DNA of 64,000 nt. It comes from Rhizorhabdus sp049889055 (lineage in GTDB: Bacteria; Pseudomonadota; Alphaproteobacteria; Sphingomonadales; Sphingomonadaceae). Made by a program: the position numbers and the translations under genes. The stretch spans positions 1 through 64,000 of the forward strand of contig NZ_JBLTWO010000006.1 of the NCBI RefSeq assembly GCF_049889055.1, given 5' to 3'. Under the pieces are notes generated by a model. That model had not been told where the DNA came from, made no database searches, and saw only the letters and a list, made by a program, of their open reading frames with translations. Of this stretch, positions 8,501 through 17,728 are shown in pieces; the stretch's first letter is position 1, and every line of letters starts with the position of its first letter.

Positions 8501-10123
8501 ATGTTGGCTGAGACGAAAGACAATCTCGTGCAGATGCTGACATCTGCCGGGGCGCCCTTCGAGCTGATCGAGGTGGCGGTGGGTGGCCATGCGATGCGCG
8601 GCTTCCGCCGGGCCGAGGCCAATCTCGGCGTGCTGCTCGACAATCTCGCGCATTTCCGGGATCGGGAGTTCATCGTCGATGGCGACCGCCGCCTGACCTA
8701 TGGCGAGGTTGAAGCCGCAGCGGGCCGCATCGCGCGACTGCTGTCGGATCGCGGCATCGGGTCGGGCGAGCGGGTCGCCCTCGCCATGCGCAACGGCCCC
8801 GAATGGATGGTCGCCTTCCTGGGCATCATCGCGATCGGAGCGATACCCGCGCTGGTCAACAGCCGGGGCAGCGCATCCGAGATGCTCGCCACGATCGATC
8901 TGGTCGGCGCCCTCGTCACCCTGGTCGACGAACGTCGCGACGCGATGCTGGGGGATGCAACGCCCTGCCTCGTGCCGCAGATCGACGCCAGCGCGGGCGG
9001 CCCGGCGCTGCCGCGCCCCTCCGCCGGCCCGGACGAACCGGCGATGATCCTGTTCACCTCGGGCACCACCGGCCGGTCCAAGGGCGCCACCCTGTCGCAC
9101 CGCGCCGCGCTCACCGGGCTGCTGCTGGCGCAGATGGCGGGCGCGATCATTGCCCTGCGCCATTTCGGCCCGGATGCGCTGAGCGCACCGCGCCCGCAGC
9201 AGACGACCCTGCTCGCCTTCCCGCTGTTCCATGTCAGCGGCTGCCACGCGACCTTCCTGTCCGCGCTGGCATCGGGCGGCCGCCTCGTCGTCGCCGCGCG
9301 CTGGGAGCCCGAGGCCATCGTGCGGCTGACCGAACGCGAAGGCATCAACAGCATTTCGGGTTCGCCCGCGATGATCTGGGACCTGGTCCACACCAAGGCC
9401 CGGCTTGGCGCCGCGCTGGACTCGCTTGTTTCGGTGTCGACCGGCGGGCAGGCCCAGCCGATCAACCTGCTCAATGCGGTGGTCGAGGCCTTCCCGCGCG
9501 CGATCGTCGGTACCGGCTTCGGATCGACCGAGACCGCCGGGGCGGTCGCGATGCACACCGGCGCCGACTATCTCGCCCATCCGCGCGCGGCCGGGCGGGT
9601 CCTGCCGCTCGCCGAGGTTCGTATCGTCGATGCCGAGGGCACCGACCAGCCGGTTGGCAGCGCCGGCCAGATCCTCGTTCGCGGCCCGATGGTCATGTCC
9701 GGCTATTGGAACGACCCGGCGGCGACCGAACGCGCGATCGTCGATGGCTGGTTCCACAGCGGCGACGTCGGCGCGCTCGACGAGCTCGGCAATCTCACCA
9801 TCCTCGACCGGCTGACCGACATGGTCCTGTGCGGGGGCGAGAACATCTACTGCGCCGAGGTCGAGGCGGCGCTGCAGCACCATCCCGACATCGTCGAGGC
9901 CGCCGCTTATGGCCTGCCGCACGAGCGCCTCGGCGAACGGCTGGTCGCCATCGTGCGGGCGCGCGACGGCGCGACGGTCGATCCGGAGCAGGTGCGCCGG
10001 AGCCTGTCGGGCCGGATCGCCGACTATAAGATACCGACCGAGATATTCACCACCGCCGAGGGCCTGCCGCGCAACGCGCTGGGCAAGGTCGACAAGCGCG
10101 CGCTGCGCGCCGCCCACGCCTAG
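8501..10123 (+). CDS. AMP-binding acyl-CoA ligase/synthetase
   Basis: About 540 residues of the ANL superfamily, which activate a carboxylic acid as acyl-adenylate and transfer it to CoA. The AMP-binding loop is 'TSGTTGRSKG' (about residues 187-196), followed by 'GFGSTE', the hinge region 'GWFHSGDVG' and a C-terminal 'ALGKVDKRAL' containing the expected catalytic lysine. ATG 8501 directly follows AAGGAGAGG; TTG 8504 has slightly better spacing. GTG 8483 would be almost leaderless if the TATAAT at 8468 is used. First gene of the operon under the TetR-type palindrome. It probably commits a carboxylated intermediate to beta-oxidation-like steps by the two acyl-CoA dehydrogenases downstream. Confidence 0.92.
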   Translation: MLAETKDNLVQMLTSAGAPFELIEVAVGGHAMRGFRRAEANLGVLLDNLAHFRDREFIVDGDRRLTYGEVEAAAGRIARLLSDRGIGSGERVALAMRNGPEWMVAFLGIIAIGAIPALVNSRGSASEMLATIDLVGALVTLVDERRDAMLGDATPCLVPQIDASAGGPALPRPSAGPDEPAMILFTSGTTGRSKGATLSHRAALTGLLLAQMAGAIIALRHFGPDALSAPRPQQTTLLAFPLFHVSGCHATFLSALASGGRLVVAARWEPEAIVRLTEREGINSISGSPAMIWDLVHTKARLGAALDSLVSVSTGGQAQPINLLNAVVEAFPRAIVGTGFGSTETAGAVAMHTGADYLAHPRAAGRVLPLAEVRIVDAEGTDQPVGSAGQILVRGPMVMSGYWNDPAATERAIVDGWFHSGDVGALDELGNLTILDRLTDMVLCGGENIYCAEVEAALQHHPDIVEAAAYGLPHERLGERLVAIVRARDGATVDPEQVRRSLSGRIADYKIPTEIFTTAEGLPRNALGKVDKRALRAAHA

Positions 10124-10143
10124 GCAGACACAGGAGAGGCCCC

Positions 10144-11013
10144 ATGCGACCCCGCGACATTCCGGTCATCGACACGATGCTGGGCGTGCCCCTGAAGGAG
10201 GACCGCTCCGACTGGTTCAACTTCTTCAAGCCGCTGCTGCGCGACAAGGAGAGCCTGTCGCAATTCTCGATGCCGGCGCAGTACATGTTCCGCAACATCC
10301 CCAATGCCGACGGGATCGACGACCTGCCCGGCTGGACGGTTTCGGAGATGGACCGCTTCGGCATCGCCAAGGCGCTGATCGGCTATGTCGAGGGGTCGCC
10401 GCTCAACGACATCGTCCGCGACCGCTTCGCCGACCGCTTCGCCTTCGACATGCCGGTCGATCCCAATGGCGGCGTCGACGTGATCCGCGCGATCCGCCGC
10501 GCCCATGCCGAGGTCGGGATCAAGGCGGTCAGCGTCTTTCCGTGCGGCTGCGTGCCGCAGGTGCCGATCAACGACAAGCGGATGTGGCCGGTCTACACCA
10601 CCGCCTGCGAGCTCGACATTCCGGTGCTCGTCAATGTCGGCGTGCCGGGGCCGCGCGTGCCGATGGCGCCGCAGCATGTCGAGCTGGTCGACGAGGTCTG
10701 CTATTTCTTCCCCGAGCTGAAATTCGTCATGCGCCACGGGGCCGAGCCCTGGGAGGATCTGGCGGTCAAGCTGATGCTCAAATATCCCAATCTCTATTAT
10801 TCGACGAGCGCCTTCGCGCCGAAGCATTATCCCAAGGCTATCATCGATTTCGCCAATACGCGCGGTGCCGACAAGATCCTCTACGCCGGCTATTTCCCGA
10901 TGGGCCTGAGCCTCGAGCGCATCTTCACCGACATGGATGCCGTCCCGTTCAAGGATCATGTCTGGCCCAAATTCCTGCACGAAAACGCCCGCCGCGTCTT
11001 TCAACTCGATTGA
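10144..11013 (+). CDS. Amidohydrolase-2 family protein lacking usual metal ligands
   Basis: A 289-residue protein with the amidohydrolase-2 (ACMSD-like) fold pattern: an early 'PVIDTMLG', a central 'FVMRHGAEPW', then 'YPNLYYSTSA' and a C-terminal 'ENARRVFQL'. In active members the N-terminus reads D-x-H-x-H and a late 'GSDxP' gives a metal-binding Asp. Here these read D-T-M-L-G and A-G-Y-F-P, so the HxH pair and the Asp are absent while the middle His remains. The protein may be catalytically different (metal-free hydratase or lyase) or a non-catalytic partner. It lies in the operon between the CoA ligase and the Rieske oxygenase, which suggests a conserved role on the same substrate. Confidence 0.82.
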   Translation: MRPRDIPVIDTMLGVPLKEDRSDWFNFFKPLLRDKESLSQFSMPAQYMFRNIPNADGIDDLPGWTVSEMDRFGIAKALIGYVEGSPLNDIVRDRFADRFAFDMPVDPNGGVDVIRAIRRAHAEVGIKAVSVFPCGCVPQVPINDKRMWPVYTTACELDIPVLVNVGVPGPRVPMAPQHVELVDEVCYFFPELKFVMRHGAEPWEDLAVKLMLKYPNLYYSTSAFAPKHYPKAIIDFANTRGADKILYAGYFPMGLSLERIFTDMDAVPFKDHVWPKFLHENARRVFQLD

Positions 11014-11023
11014 GGAGCGCCCG

Positions 11024-12136
11024 ATGACCGACAGCCAGACCGCCTCCACCGCGACCGACGCGCGCACCGCCCCCGTCGCGGTGTGGCAGATGCTCTCCGA
11101 ACTGAAGGGCGAGGCGCTGCAGCAGTGGCGCGTCGCCGAGGTCCACAACCGCGCGAGCGCCGACGAGCGCGGGATCGACCTGCCCTTCCCGCTCGGCTGG
11201 TTCGCGGTCGCCTATTCGGACGAGCTGGCGGCGGGACAGGTCAAGCCCATACGCTATTTCGGACGCGAGCTGGCGCTGTGGCGCGGCGAGGACGGCAAGG
11301 CCCGCCTGCTCGACGCCTATTGCAAGCATCTCGGCGCCCATATGGGCTATGGCGGGCGGGTGAACGGCAATCTGCTCGAATGCCCGTTCCACGCGTGGCG
11401 CTATGATGGCGACGGCAGCGTCAAGGACATTCCCTATGCGCGCGCCATACCGCCGCAGGTGAAGCGCCCCTGCGCGCACCAGTGGGTGGTCGAGGAAGCC
11501 AATGGCTTCATCTGGACCTGGTACCACCCGTTCGGCGAGGCCCCGAAATGGGAGCTCGACCATTATCCCGAGACGAGCGATCCGGACTGGACGCCCTATC
11601 AGCGGCACGAATGGCACGTCTATGCGCCGCTCCAGTCGATGGCCGAGAATGGGGTCGACAGCGCCCATTTCCAGTTCGTCCACGGCACCGCCAACTTCCC
11701 CGATGCGGAGATTCACTGGGACGGCCATCGCCGCTCGGGCATCGTCTCGGCGAAGATGGGCACCCCGGCGGGCGAGGTCGACGGGCGGATCGTCAACGGC
11801 CAGAACGGCCCCGGCCAGGCCTATACCCGTTTCGAGGGCATCTCCGAGACGCTGCTCGTCGCCGCGATTACCCCGGTGGACCGCGACTGCGTCCATGCGC
11901 GCTTCGCCTTCACCCAGCCGCGCAGCCAGGCGGAGGGGCCCGGAGCGGGCCTTGCCCGCGCACTGATCCGCGACATCTGCAAGCAGTTCGACCAGGACAA
12001 GGTGATCTGGGACCGCCAGGCCTATCTGCACGACGCCATCATCTGCGACGGGGACGGGCCGATCATCCGCTATCGCCGCTATTATAAACAGTTTTATGCC
12101 GAACAGAACGAGCAGCCCGGCCAGAAGCGCGCCTGA
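11024..12136 (+). CDS. Rieske non-heme iron oxygenase (KshA-like)
   Basis: About 370 residues from ATG 11024, which follows GGAGCG. The Rieske [2Fe-2S] ligands are Cys100, His102, Cys120 and His123 (C-K-H then C-P-F-H). The mononuclear iron site is visible as N-G-V-D-S-A-H with His215 and His220, preceded by Asp212 that links the two centres. Length and the segment 'ECPFHAWRYDGDG' resemble 3-ketosteroid 9-alpha-hydroxylase oxygenases (KshA) and related terpenoid hydroxylases more than aromatic-ring dioxygenases. No ferredoxin or reductase gene is adjacent, so electron donors must be encoded elsewhere. It probably hydroxylates an alicyclic or steroid-like ring; the substrate is inference. Confidence 0.9.
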   Translation: MTDSQTASTATDARTAPVAVWQMLSELKGEALQQWRVAEVHNRASADERGIDLPFPLGWFAVAYSDELAAGQVKPIRYFGRELALWRGEDGKARLLDAYCKHLGAHMGYGGRVNGNLLECPFHAWRYDGDGSVKDIPYARAIPPQVKRPCAHQWVVEEANGFIWTWYHPFGEAPKWELDHYPETSDPDWTPYQRHEWHVYAPLQSMAENGVDSAHFQFVHGTANFPDAEIHWDGHRRSGIVSAKMGTPAGEVDGRIVNGQNGPGQAYTRFEGISETLLVAAITPVDRDCVHARFAFTQPRSQAEGPGAGLARALIRDICKQFDQDKVIWDRQAYLHDAIICDGDGPIIRYRRYYKQFYAEQNEQPGQKRA

Positions 12137-13428
12137 TGGAAAGCCCGCGCACGGAGGGGCAGGCGCGGGCGAGCGGCACCGCCTGGTATGCGCTGCTGCT
12201 GCTCACCATCGTCTATACGCTCAGCTATGCCGATCGCTATCTGATCGCCAGCCTCGGCGATCCGATCAAGGCGAGCTTCGGCCTGTCGGACGCCTTTCTT
12301 GGGCTGTTGATGGGGCCGGCCTTCGCGTTGCTCTTCACGGTCGCGGCAATCCCGATTGCCCGCCTCGCCGACCGGCGGCACCGGGTCACGATCCTCGCCG
12401 TCGGCTGCGCCTTCTGGTCACTGTTCACCCTGCTGTCGGGGTTGGCTCAGGACGGCTGGACCCTCGCCCTGATGCGGGTCGGCGTCGGCATCGGCGAAGC
12501 CTCCTTCGTCGCGCCGGCCTATTCGCTGCTCGCGGATCGCTTCCCCCCCGAGCGGCGCGGATCGGCCTTCGGCATATTGGCGCTCGGCATCTTCCTGGGC
12601 CAGCTCGGCGGCTATGCCGGGGGCCCGGCCATTGCGCATCTGCTCGGCGGCTGGCGCGCGGCCTTCGTGGCGCTCGGCCTGTTCGGGATCGTCATGGCCA
12701 TATTGTTGCGACTGACCGTGCGCGAGCCGGCGCGCAGTTTTGCGCCCGCCGCTGCGGTGCGCCTGCCGATCGTCCTGCGTGCCTTGTGGAGCCAGCCCGC
12801 CTATGTCCTCGCCAATCTCGGCATGGCCTTCGGCAGTTTCTCCGGATACGCCTTCGGCATGTGGGGGCCCGCGCTGTTCTCCCGCGCCTTCGACATTCCC
12901 GCCGCAGAGGCCAGCGCGCGCTTCGGCCTTGCCTTCGGCCCGGCCGGACTGGTCGGTGCGCTGCTGTTCGGCGCCTTGTCCGATCGGCTGGTGAAGCGCG
13001 ATCCGCGCTGGCCGCTGCGCCTCGCCGGCCTGTCGCTATTCGCGGCGACGATCGCGATCTTGTGTGTCAGCTGGTCGCCCAGCATCGAGATCGCGACGCT
13101 CGTCGCCATCCCGTCGGGCCTGCTCGGCGGGGGCTGGTCGGTGGGCGTGCTCACCGCGCTTCAGAATATGCTGCCGCCGCCGATCCGCGCGACCTCGACC
13201 GCGTTGTTCACCTTCGTCACGACCTTCATCGCGATGGTCTTCGGCCCCTATGTGGTCGGCGCTCTCAGCGACCTTATCGGGGCCGGGGATGCCGACGGCC
13301 TCCGCCTGGCGATGACCTTGTGCATCCTCACCGGCCTGCCGGCGGCGGTCGCCGTCTGGTGCGCCGCCCGTGCGGTCGACCGTGCGCGAACCGACCTTGC
13401 CGACCGCTTTTCCAACGGAACCCTTTGA
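12136..13428 (+). CDS. MFS transporter
   Basis: A 430-residue major facilitator superfamily permease with about twelve hydrophobic segments. Loop motifs resemble the family signature (ADRRHRV between helices 2 and 3). The start ATG overlaps the Rieske stop (TGATG), and its own stop overlaps the next gene in the same way, so it is co-translated with the catabolic genes. Sphingomonad members of this subgroup are usually linked to uptake of organic acids or hydrophobic catabolic substrates. It could import the substrate across the inner membrane after the TonB receptor has moved it over the outer membrane. Confidence 0.9.
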   Translation: MESPRTEGQARASGTAWYALLLLTIVYTLSYADRYLIASLGDPIKASFGLSDAFLGLLMGPAFALLFTVAAIPIARLADRRHRVTILAVGCAFWSLFTLLSGLAQDGWTLALMRVGVGIGEASFVAPAYSLLADRFPPERRGSAFGILALGIFLGQLGGYAGGPAIAHLLGGWRAAFVALGLFGIVMAILLRLTVREPARSFAPAAAVRLPIVLRALWSQPAYVLANLGMAFGSFSGYAFGMWGPALFSRAFDIPAAEASARFGLAFGPAGLVGALLFGALSDRLVKRDPRWPLRLAGLSLFAATIAILCVSWSPSIEIATLVAIPSGLLGGGWSVGVLTALQNMLPPPIRATSTALFTFVTTFIAMVFGPYVVGALSDLIGAGDADGLRLAMTLCILTGLPAAVAVWCAARAVDRARTDLADRFSNGTL

Positions 13429-14477
13429 TGCAATTTGCCCTGACTCAGGAACAGGAAATGATCGTCGAGACCGCGCGCGGGATCATGGCGGATTTCCGCC
13501 CGTCCCTGCGTTCGACAATCGAATCCGCCGACGGGTTCGACCGCGCACAGTGGCGGACGCTAACCGGTGAACTGGGTCTCGGCGCGCTTGCGCTGCCGGC
13601 CGACCTCGGCGGAGCGGGGCTCGGCCTCGTCGAACTGTCGCTTGTCGCGCTGGAAATGGGGCGGGCGCTGTTCCCCTCCCCCTATCTCACCAGCATCGGC
13701 GCGGGACTAGCCCTGCTGCGCCATTGCGGCTCCGACGAGCAGGTCGCCCGCCATGCGTCGGTCATAGCGTCCGGGGAAAGCATCGCCGCTATTGCGAGCG
13801 GCGCAAGACTCCGGCTCGAGAATGGAAAGCTGAGCGGTGAGGCGCTCGTGGCCTTCGGTCATGTCGCCGACGTGCTGATCGTGCTGGCGGATAGGCAGGC
13901 GCTGCTCGTCCCGACCGGGGGCCTCCGCATCGAGCGGTTGACGAGCATGGACCTCAGCCGCCCGCTCGCGAGGATAGGGTTCGACGGTGCACCCGCCGAG
14001 CCGATGCCGCGCGCGGACGGGGCCGACCGCGCGCTCGACGAAGCCCGCGTGGCGCTGGCGGCCGAATGCGTGGGCGGCGCCGATGCGGCGCTCGCCATGA
14101 CGGTCGATTACAGCCAGCAGCGCATCCAGTTCGGTCGTCCGATCGGCAGCTTCCAGGCGCTCAAGCACCGCATGGCCGACATGATGATCGGCGTCGAAGC
14201 CGCACGGTCGGCAGTCCATTATGCCGCGGCCTCGCATGACGAGGCGAGCGACGAGGCGGCAAGCGCCGCCGCCATCGCCCATTTCACCGCGATCGAGACT
14301 TTCGGGGACTGCGCCGCCGGGATGATCCAGATCCATGGCGGCATGGGCTTCACCTGGGAACATGATGCCCATCTCTATTTCAAGCGCGCGCGGGGGTCCG
14401 CGACGCTGTTCGGCACGCCGGCCGAAAGCCGCGCGCGGCTCGCTAAGATGCTCGGTCTCGACGAGGAGGACCAATAA
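13428..14477 (+). CDS. Acyl-CoA dehydrogenase, small subunit type
   Basis: A 349-residue acyl-CoA dehydrogenase with the N-terminal all-helical domain, a shortened beta domain and the C-terminal helical domain. The C-terminal motif 'HGGMGFTWEHD' holds a glutamate at the usual catalytic-base position. The ATG overlaps the MFS stop by one base. It is about 45 residues shorter than the acyl-CoA dehydrogenase that follows, and the two genes overlap. In steroid side-chain degradation such unequal adjacent pairs form alpha2-beta2 heterotetramers acting on bulky CoA esters. By analogy these two probably form one enzyme; that is inference. Confidence 0.9.
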   Translation: MQFALTQEQEMIVETARGIMADFRPSLRSTIESADGFDRAQWRTLTGELGLGALALPADLGGAGLGLVELSLVALEMGRALFPSPYLTSIGAGLALLRHCGSDEQVARHASVIASGESIAAIASGARLRLENGKLSGEALVAFGHVADVLIVLADRQALLVPTGGLRIERLTSMDLSRPLARIGFDGAPAEPMPRADGADRALDEARVALAAECVGGADAALAMTVDYSQQRIQFGRPIGSFQALKHRMADMMIGVEAARSAVHYAAASHDEASDEAASAAAIAHFTAIETFGDCAAGMIQIHGGMGFTWEHDAHLYFKRARGSATLFGTPAESRARLAKMLGLDEEDQ

Positions 14478-15658
14478 TGCGCCTCGGCTTCACCCCCGAA
14501 CAGGAGGCATTTCGGCGCGAAGCCGCCGACTGGCTGGACATGCAGATGCACGGCCCCTTCGCCATGCTGCGCAACCTGAAGAGCCACAGCGCGATGGCCG
14601 ACGAGCGCCGCGCCTGGGAAAAGGCGCTGGCCGCCGACGGCTGGAGCGTGATCGGCTGGCCCAAGGCGCATGGCGGACGCGGCGCGAGTCTGGCCGAACA
14701 GGTGATCTTCGCCGAGGAATATGCCCGCGCGGGCGCTCCCGGCCGCATGAGCCATATCGGAATCGAACTCGCCGGCCCGACCCTGATCCACTTCGGATCG
14801 GATGCGCAGAAGGCCCGCTTCCTGCCGCCGATCGCCCAAGGCGAGGAATATTGGGCGCAGGGCTATTCCGAGCCCGGCGCCGGCTCCGACCTCGGCAATG
14901 TGCGGACCCGCGCGCGGCTGGAGGGCGACGAATGGGTCGTCGACGGCCACAAGATCTGGACCAGCCTTGCCCAGCATGCCGACTGGATCTTCGTCCTGGC
15001 CCGCACCGAAGAGGGCTCGCGCGGGCCGAAAGGCCTGTCCTTCCTGCTGCTGCCGATCCGGCAACCTGGCATCACGCTGCGCCCGATCCGCCAGATGAAC
15101 GGCGAGGCCGAGTTCAACGAGACCTTCTTCGACGGCGCGCGGACGCACCGCGACAATGTCGTCGGCGGCGTTGGCAATGGCTGGCAGGTCGCGATGGGGC
15201 TGCTCGCCTTCGAGCGCGGTGTCGGCACGCTCGGTCAGCAGATGAGCTTCGTCGCCGAGTTCGAGGCGGTAGTGCAGGCCGCGAAAGCGACCGGACGCAG
15301 TCGCGACCCGATCATCCGCGACCGCATCGCCCGCGCTTATGCCGGGCTGAAGATCATGCGCTACACCGCGCTGCGCACCTTGTCCGCCGGCGAAGGCCAC
15401 AGCCTGTCGCGCGAGGCGATGACGCAGAAGGTCTATTGGGCCAATTGGCACCAGGCGCTGGGCGAACTCGCGATGGATATTCTCGGTGACGAGGCGCTGG
15501 TGTCGGACGAGCCGGGCTATGCCTTCCCGCTGCTGACCAACCTCTATCTGTCGAGCCGCGCCGACACCATCTACGGCGGCACCAACCAGATTCAGCGCAA
15601 CATCATCGCCGAACGCGGACTGGGCCTGCCGAGGGAGCCGCGCGGCGACGCCCGTTGA
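14477..15658 (+). CDS. Acyl-CoA dehydrogenase, large subunit type
   Basis: A 393-residue acyl-CoA dehydrogenase with all domains. The FAD and substrate segment reads 'QGYSEPGAGSDL' followed by 'GHKIWTSLAQ', and the C-terminus has 'YGGTNQIQRNIIAERGLGLP', the usual FAD-dimer contact region. Its ATG overlaps the previous stop (TAATG). This is the typical long partner in FadE-type heteromeric pairs of actinobacterial and proteobacterial steroid or alicyclic-acid degradation. Expected reaction: alpha,beta-desaturation of an acyl-CoA, with electrons passing to electron-transfer flavoprotein. The specific substrate is unknown. Confidence 0.93.
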   Translation: MRLGFTPEQEAFRREAADWLDMQMHGPFAMLRNLKSHSAMADERRAWEKALAADGWSVIGWPKAHGGRGASLAEQVIFAEEYARAGAPGRMSHIGIELAGPTLIHFGSDAQKARFLPPIAQGEEYWAQGYSEPGAGSDLGNVRTRARLEGDEWVVDGHKIWTSLAQHADWIFVLARTEEGSRGPKGLSFLLLPIRQPGITLRPIRQMNGEAEFNETFFDGARTHRDNVVGGVGNGWQVAMGLLAFERGVGTLGQQMSFVAEFEAVVQAAKATGRSRDPIIRDRIARAYAGLKIMRYTALRTLSAGEGHSLSREAMTQKVYWANWHQALGELAMDILGDEALVSDEPGYAFPLLTNLYLSSRADTIYGGTNQIQRNIIAERGLGLPREPRGDAR

Positions 15659-15750
15659 AGGTGCCGCCGTCCCTGCCCTATCCAGATGGTGATTGACCGC
15701 CGGGCGACGATCGCGTGCCATGGCGGCAAGCATCGAAAGGATTTCGGAAC

Positions 15751-17169
15751 ATGGTGATGTCGGGCCGCTTCTATATCGACGGGCAGTGGGTCGACGCACT
15801 GTCGGGCCGGTCGATCGACGTGCTCGACCCGCGCACCGAGCGCAGCATCGGTCGGATAGGCGCGGCTGGCGCGGAAGATGTCGACCGTGCCGTTCGCGCC
15901 GCACGACGTGGCTTCGACGGCTTCGCAGAGCTGTCGCGCAAGGACCGGCGCGACCTGCTCGGCGCGATCGTCGCCATCTACGAACGCCGGCTCGACGAGG
16001 TCGCCGAGGTGATCAGCGCCGAGATGGGCGCACCGCGCACCCTCGCCCGGGCCGCCCACGGCCCGCTCGGCCTTATCCACTTCCGCACCGCCTATGAGCA
16101 GATCGAGCATTTCCGTTTCGAGCGCGACGAGGGGCGACTGACGCTCTGCCGGGAGCCGATCGGCGTGTGCGGGCTGATCACCCCGTGGAACTGGCCGGCC
16201 AACCAGATCGCGGCGAAGGTTGCCCCCGCGCTGGCGGTCGGCTGCACGATGGTGCTGAAGCCGTCCGAGATTTCCCCCTATTCCGCCGAGATCATCGCGC
16301 AGATCATCGAGGAGGCGGGCGTACCCGCCGGCGTCTTCAACCTGATCCAGGGCGATGGTCCGACCGCCGGCGCCGCGCTGTCCGCCCACCCGGAGGTGGA
16401 CATGGTGTCCTTCACCGGGTCGACGCGCGGCGGGATCGCGGTCGCGCAGGCGGCCGCGCCGACGATCAAGCGCGTGCATCAGGAACTGGGCGGCAAGTCC
16501 GCCAACATCGTCCTGCCCGACGCCGATTTCCCGCTGGCCATCGCGCGCGGCGTTCGCGCGGTGATGAACAATAGTGGCCAGACCTGCAGCGCGCCGACGC
16601 GGATGCTGGTGCCCGCAGACCGCATGGAGGAGGCCAAGGCGATCGCCGCCGAAACCGCCACCGCGATCCCGATCGGCAGCGAGGATCAGCCCGGCGCGAT
16701 GGGGCCGGTCGTATCCGAAGCGCAATGGACCAAGGTCCAGCGCCTGATCCATATCGGCATCGCCGAGGGCGCGTCGCTGGTCGCGGGCGGCGAGGGCCGG
16801 CCCGAGGGCTTCGACGCCGGCTATTATGTCCGCCCGACCGTCTTCGCCGACGTCCGCCCCGACATGACCATCGCGCGCGAGGAGATATTCGGCCCCGTCC
16901 TGTCGATCCTGCCTTACCGCGACGAGGACGAGGCGGTGGCGATCGCCAATGACAGCGACTATGGCCTTGCCGGCTTCATCGACAGCCAGGACCTCGACCA
17001 TGCCCGCCGCATCGCCCGCCGGCTGCGCGTCGGGCAGGTCCGGATCAACCACCCCCCGATGCACCCGCTCGCGCCGTTCGGCGGCTACAAGCAATCGGGC
17101 AACGGCCGCGAATGGGGTGTGCAGGCCTTCGAGGAGTTCACCGAGGTGAAGGCCGTCGTCACACCGTGA
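15751..17169 (+). CDS. Aldehyde dehydrogenase (NAD(P)+-dependent)
   Basis: About 472 residues from ATG 15751 (ATG 15757 is also possible). The catalytic cysteine is Cys279 in 'SGQTCSAPTRM'; the general-base Glu lies in 'QELGGKSANIV', and the oxyanion Asn in 'PWNWP'. The C-terminal 'GGYKQSGNGREWG' is typical of the family. It oxidises an aldehyde to the acid, which the CoA ligase of the same operon could then activate. A gap of about 90 bases follows the acyl-CoA dehydrogenase gene, so a separate promoter is possible, but none was recognised. It ends 12 bases from the convergent NusG-like gene. Confidence 0.93.
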   Translation: MVMSGRFYIDGQWVDALSGRSIDVLDPRTERSIGRIGAAGAEDVDRAVRAARRGFDGFAELSRKDRRDLLGAIVAIYERRLDEVAEVISAEMGAPRTLARAAHGPLGLIHFRTAYEQIEHFRFERDEGRLTLCREPIGVCGLITPWNWPANQIAAKVAPALAVGCTMVLKPSEISPYSAEIIAQIIEEAGVPAGVFNLIQGDGPTAGAALSAHPEVDMVSFTGSTRGGIAVAQAAAPTIKRVHQELGGKSANIVLPDADFPLAIARGVRAVMNNSGQTCSAPTRMLVPADRMEEAKAIAAETATAIPIGSEDQPGAMGPVVSEAQWTKVQRLIHIGIAEGASLVAGGEGRPEGFDAGYYVRPTVFADVRPDMTIAREEIFGPVLSILPYRDEDEAVAIANDSDYGLAGFIDSQDLDHARRIARRLRVGQVRINHPPMHPLAPFGGYKQSGNGREWGVQAFEEFTEVKAVVTP

Positions 17170-17181
17170 CGAGCGAAGCGA

Positions 17182-17694
17182 TCAGCCGACCAGCGCCAGG
17201 TCGTCGCTCGACGCCGAGAGACGCACCTTGGTCCCGAGCAGGTCGAGCAATATCCACACCCGCCGCTCGGCGCCGACCTTCTCGATAGACCCGATCATGT
17301 CGACGAACGGCGCCGACGCCATCCGCACCCGGTCGCCTTCGCGCAGTGGCGGCGGCGGCGCCATCCGCCCGCCTTCGTCATAGCGGTCGATCAGCGCCTC
17401 GACGAAGCCCGGCGGCAACGGAGCGGGGTTGGCGCCGAACGACACCAGCCGGACGATCCCCTGCGTTCCGTTGACGGCACGCAACGCTGCCGATGGAACC
17501 ACCATATCGGCGCCGGCGCGCACGAAGACATAACCGGGAAAAAGCGGTCGCCGCACCGTACGGAATGCAGTAGCCCCCCGGACAGCACATCGTTCTTGCG
17601 GCACGAAAAGCTCGAACCCCTGCCGCCGCAGATTGCGCTCGGCGATCGCTCCCGCATTGGGCTTGAGCTGTGCCACATACCAGGGCCGCGACAT
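17182..17694 (-). CDS. NusG/RfaH-like transcription antiterminator
   Basis: A 170-residue NusG-family protein. The NGN domain starts 'SRPWYVAQLKPN' and contains 'PLFPGYVFV', the hallmark of the family; a KOW-type C-terminal domain begins near 'LREGDRVRM'. Specialised paralogues of this size (RfaH, UpxY, LoaP) bind elongating polymerase to prevent termination in long polysaccharide operons. The start at 17694 fits the conserved N-terminus; an in-frame ATG at 17709 adds five residues. The promoter region contains a 14-base inverted repeat also found upstream of the EPS-associated MarR gene, supporting joint control with the polysaccharide locus, whose left border it marks. Confidence 0.9.
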   Translation of the reverse strand: MSRPWYVAQLKPNAGAIAERNLRRQGFELFVPQERCAVRGATAFRTVRRPLFPGYVFVRAGADMVVPSAALRAVNGTQGIVRLVSFGANPAPLPPGFVEALIDRYDEGGRMAPPPPLREGDRVRMASAPFVDMIGSIEKVGAERRVWILLDLLGTKVRLSASSDDLALVG

Positions 17695-17728
17695 TTCCGG
17701 ACGGTCCAAGTCGATCCCCCGATCTTAC

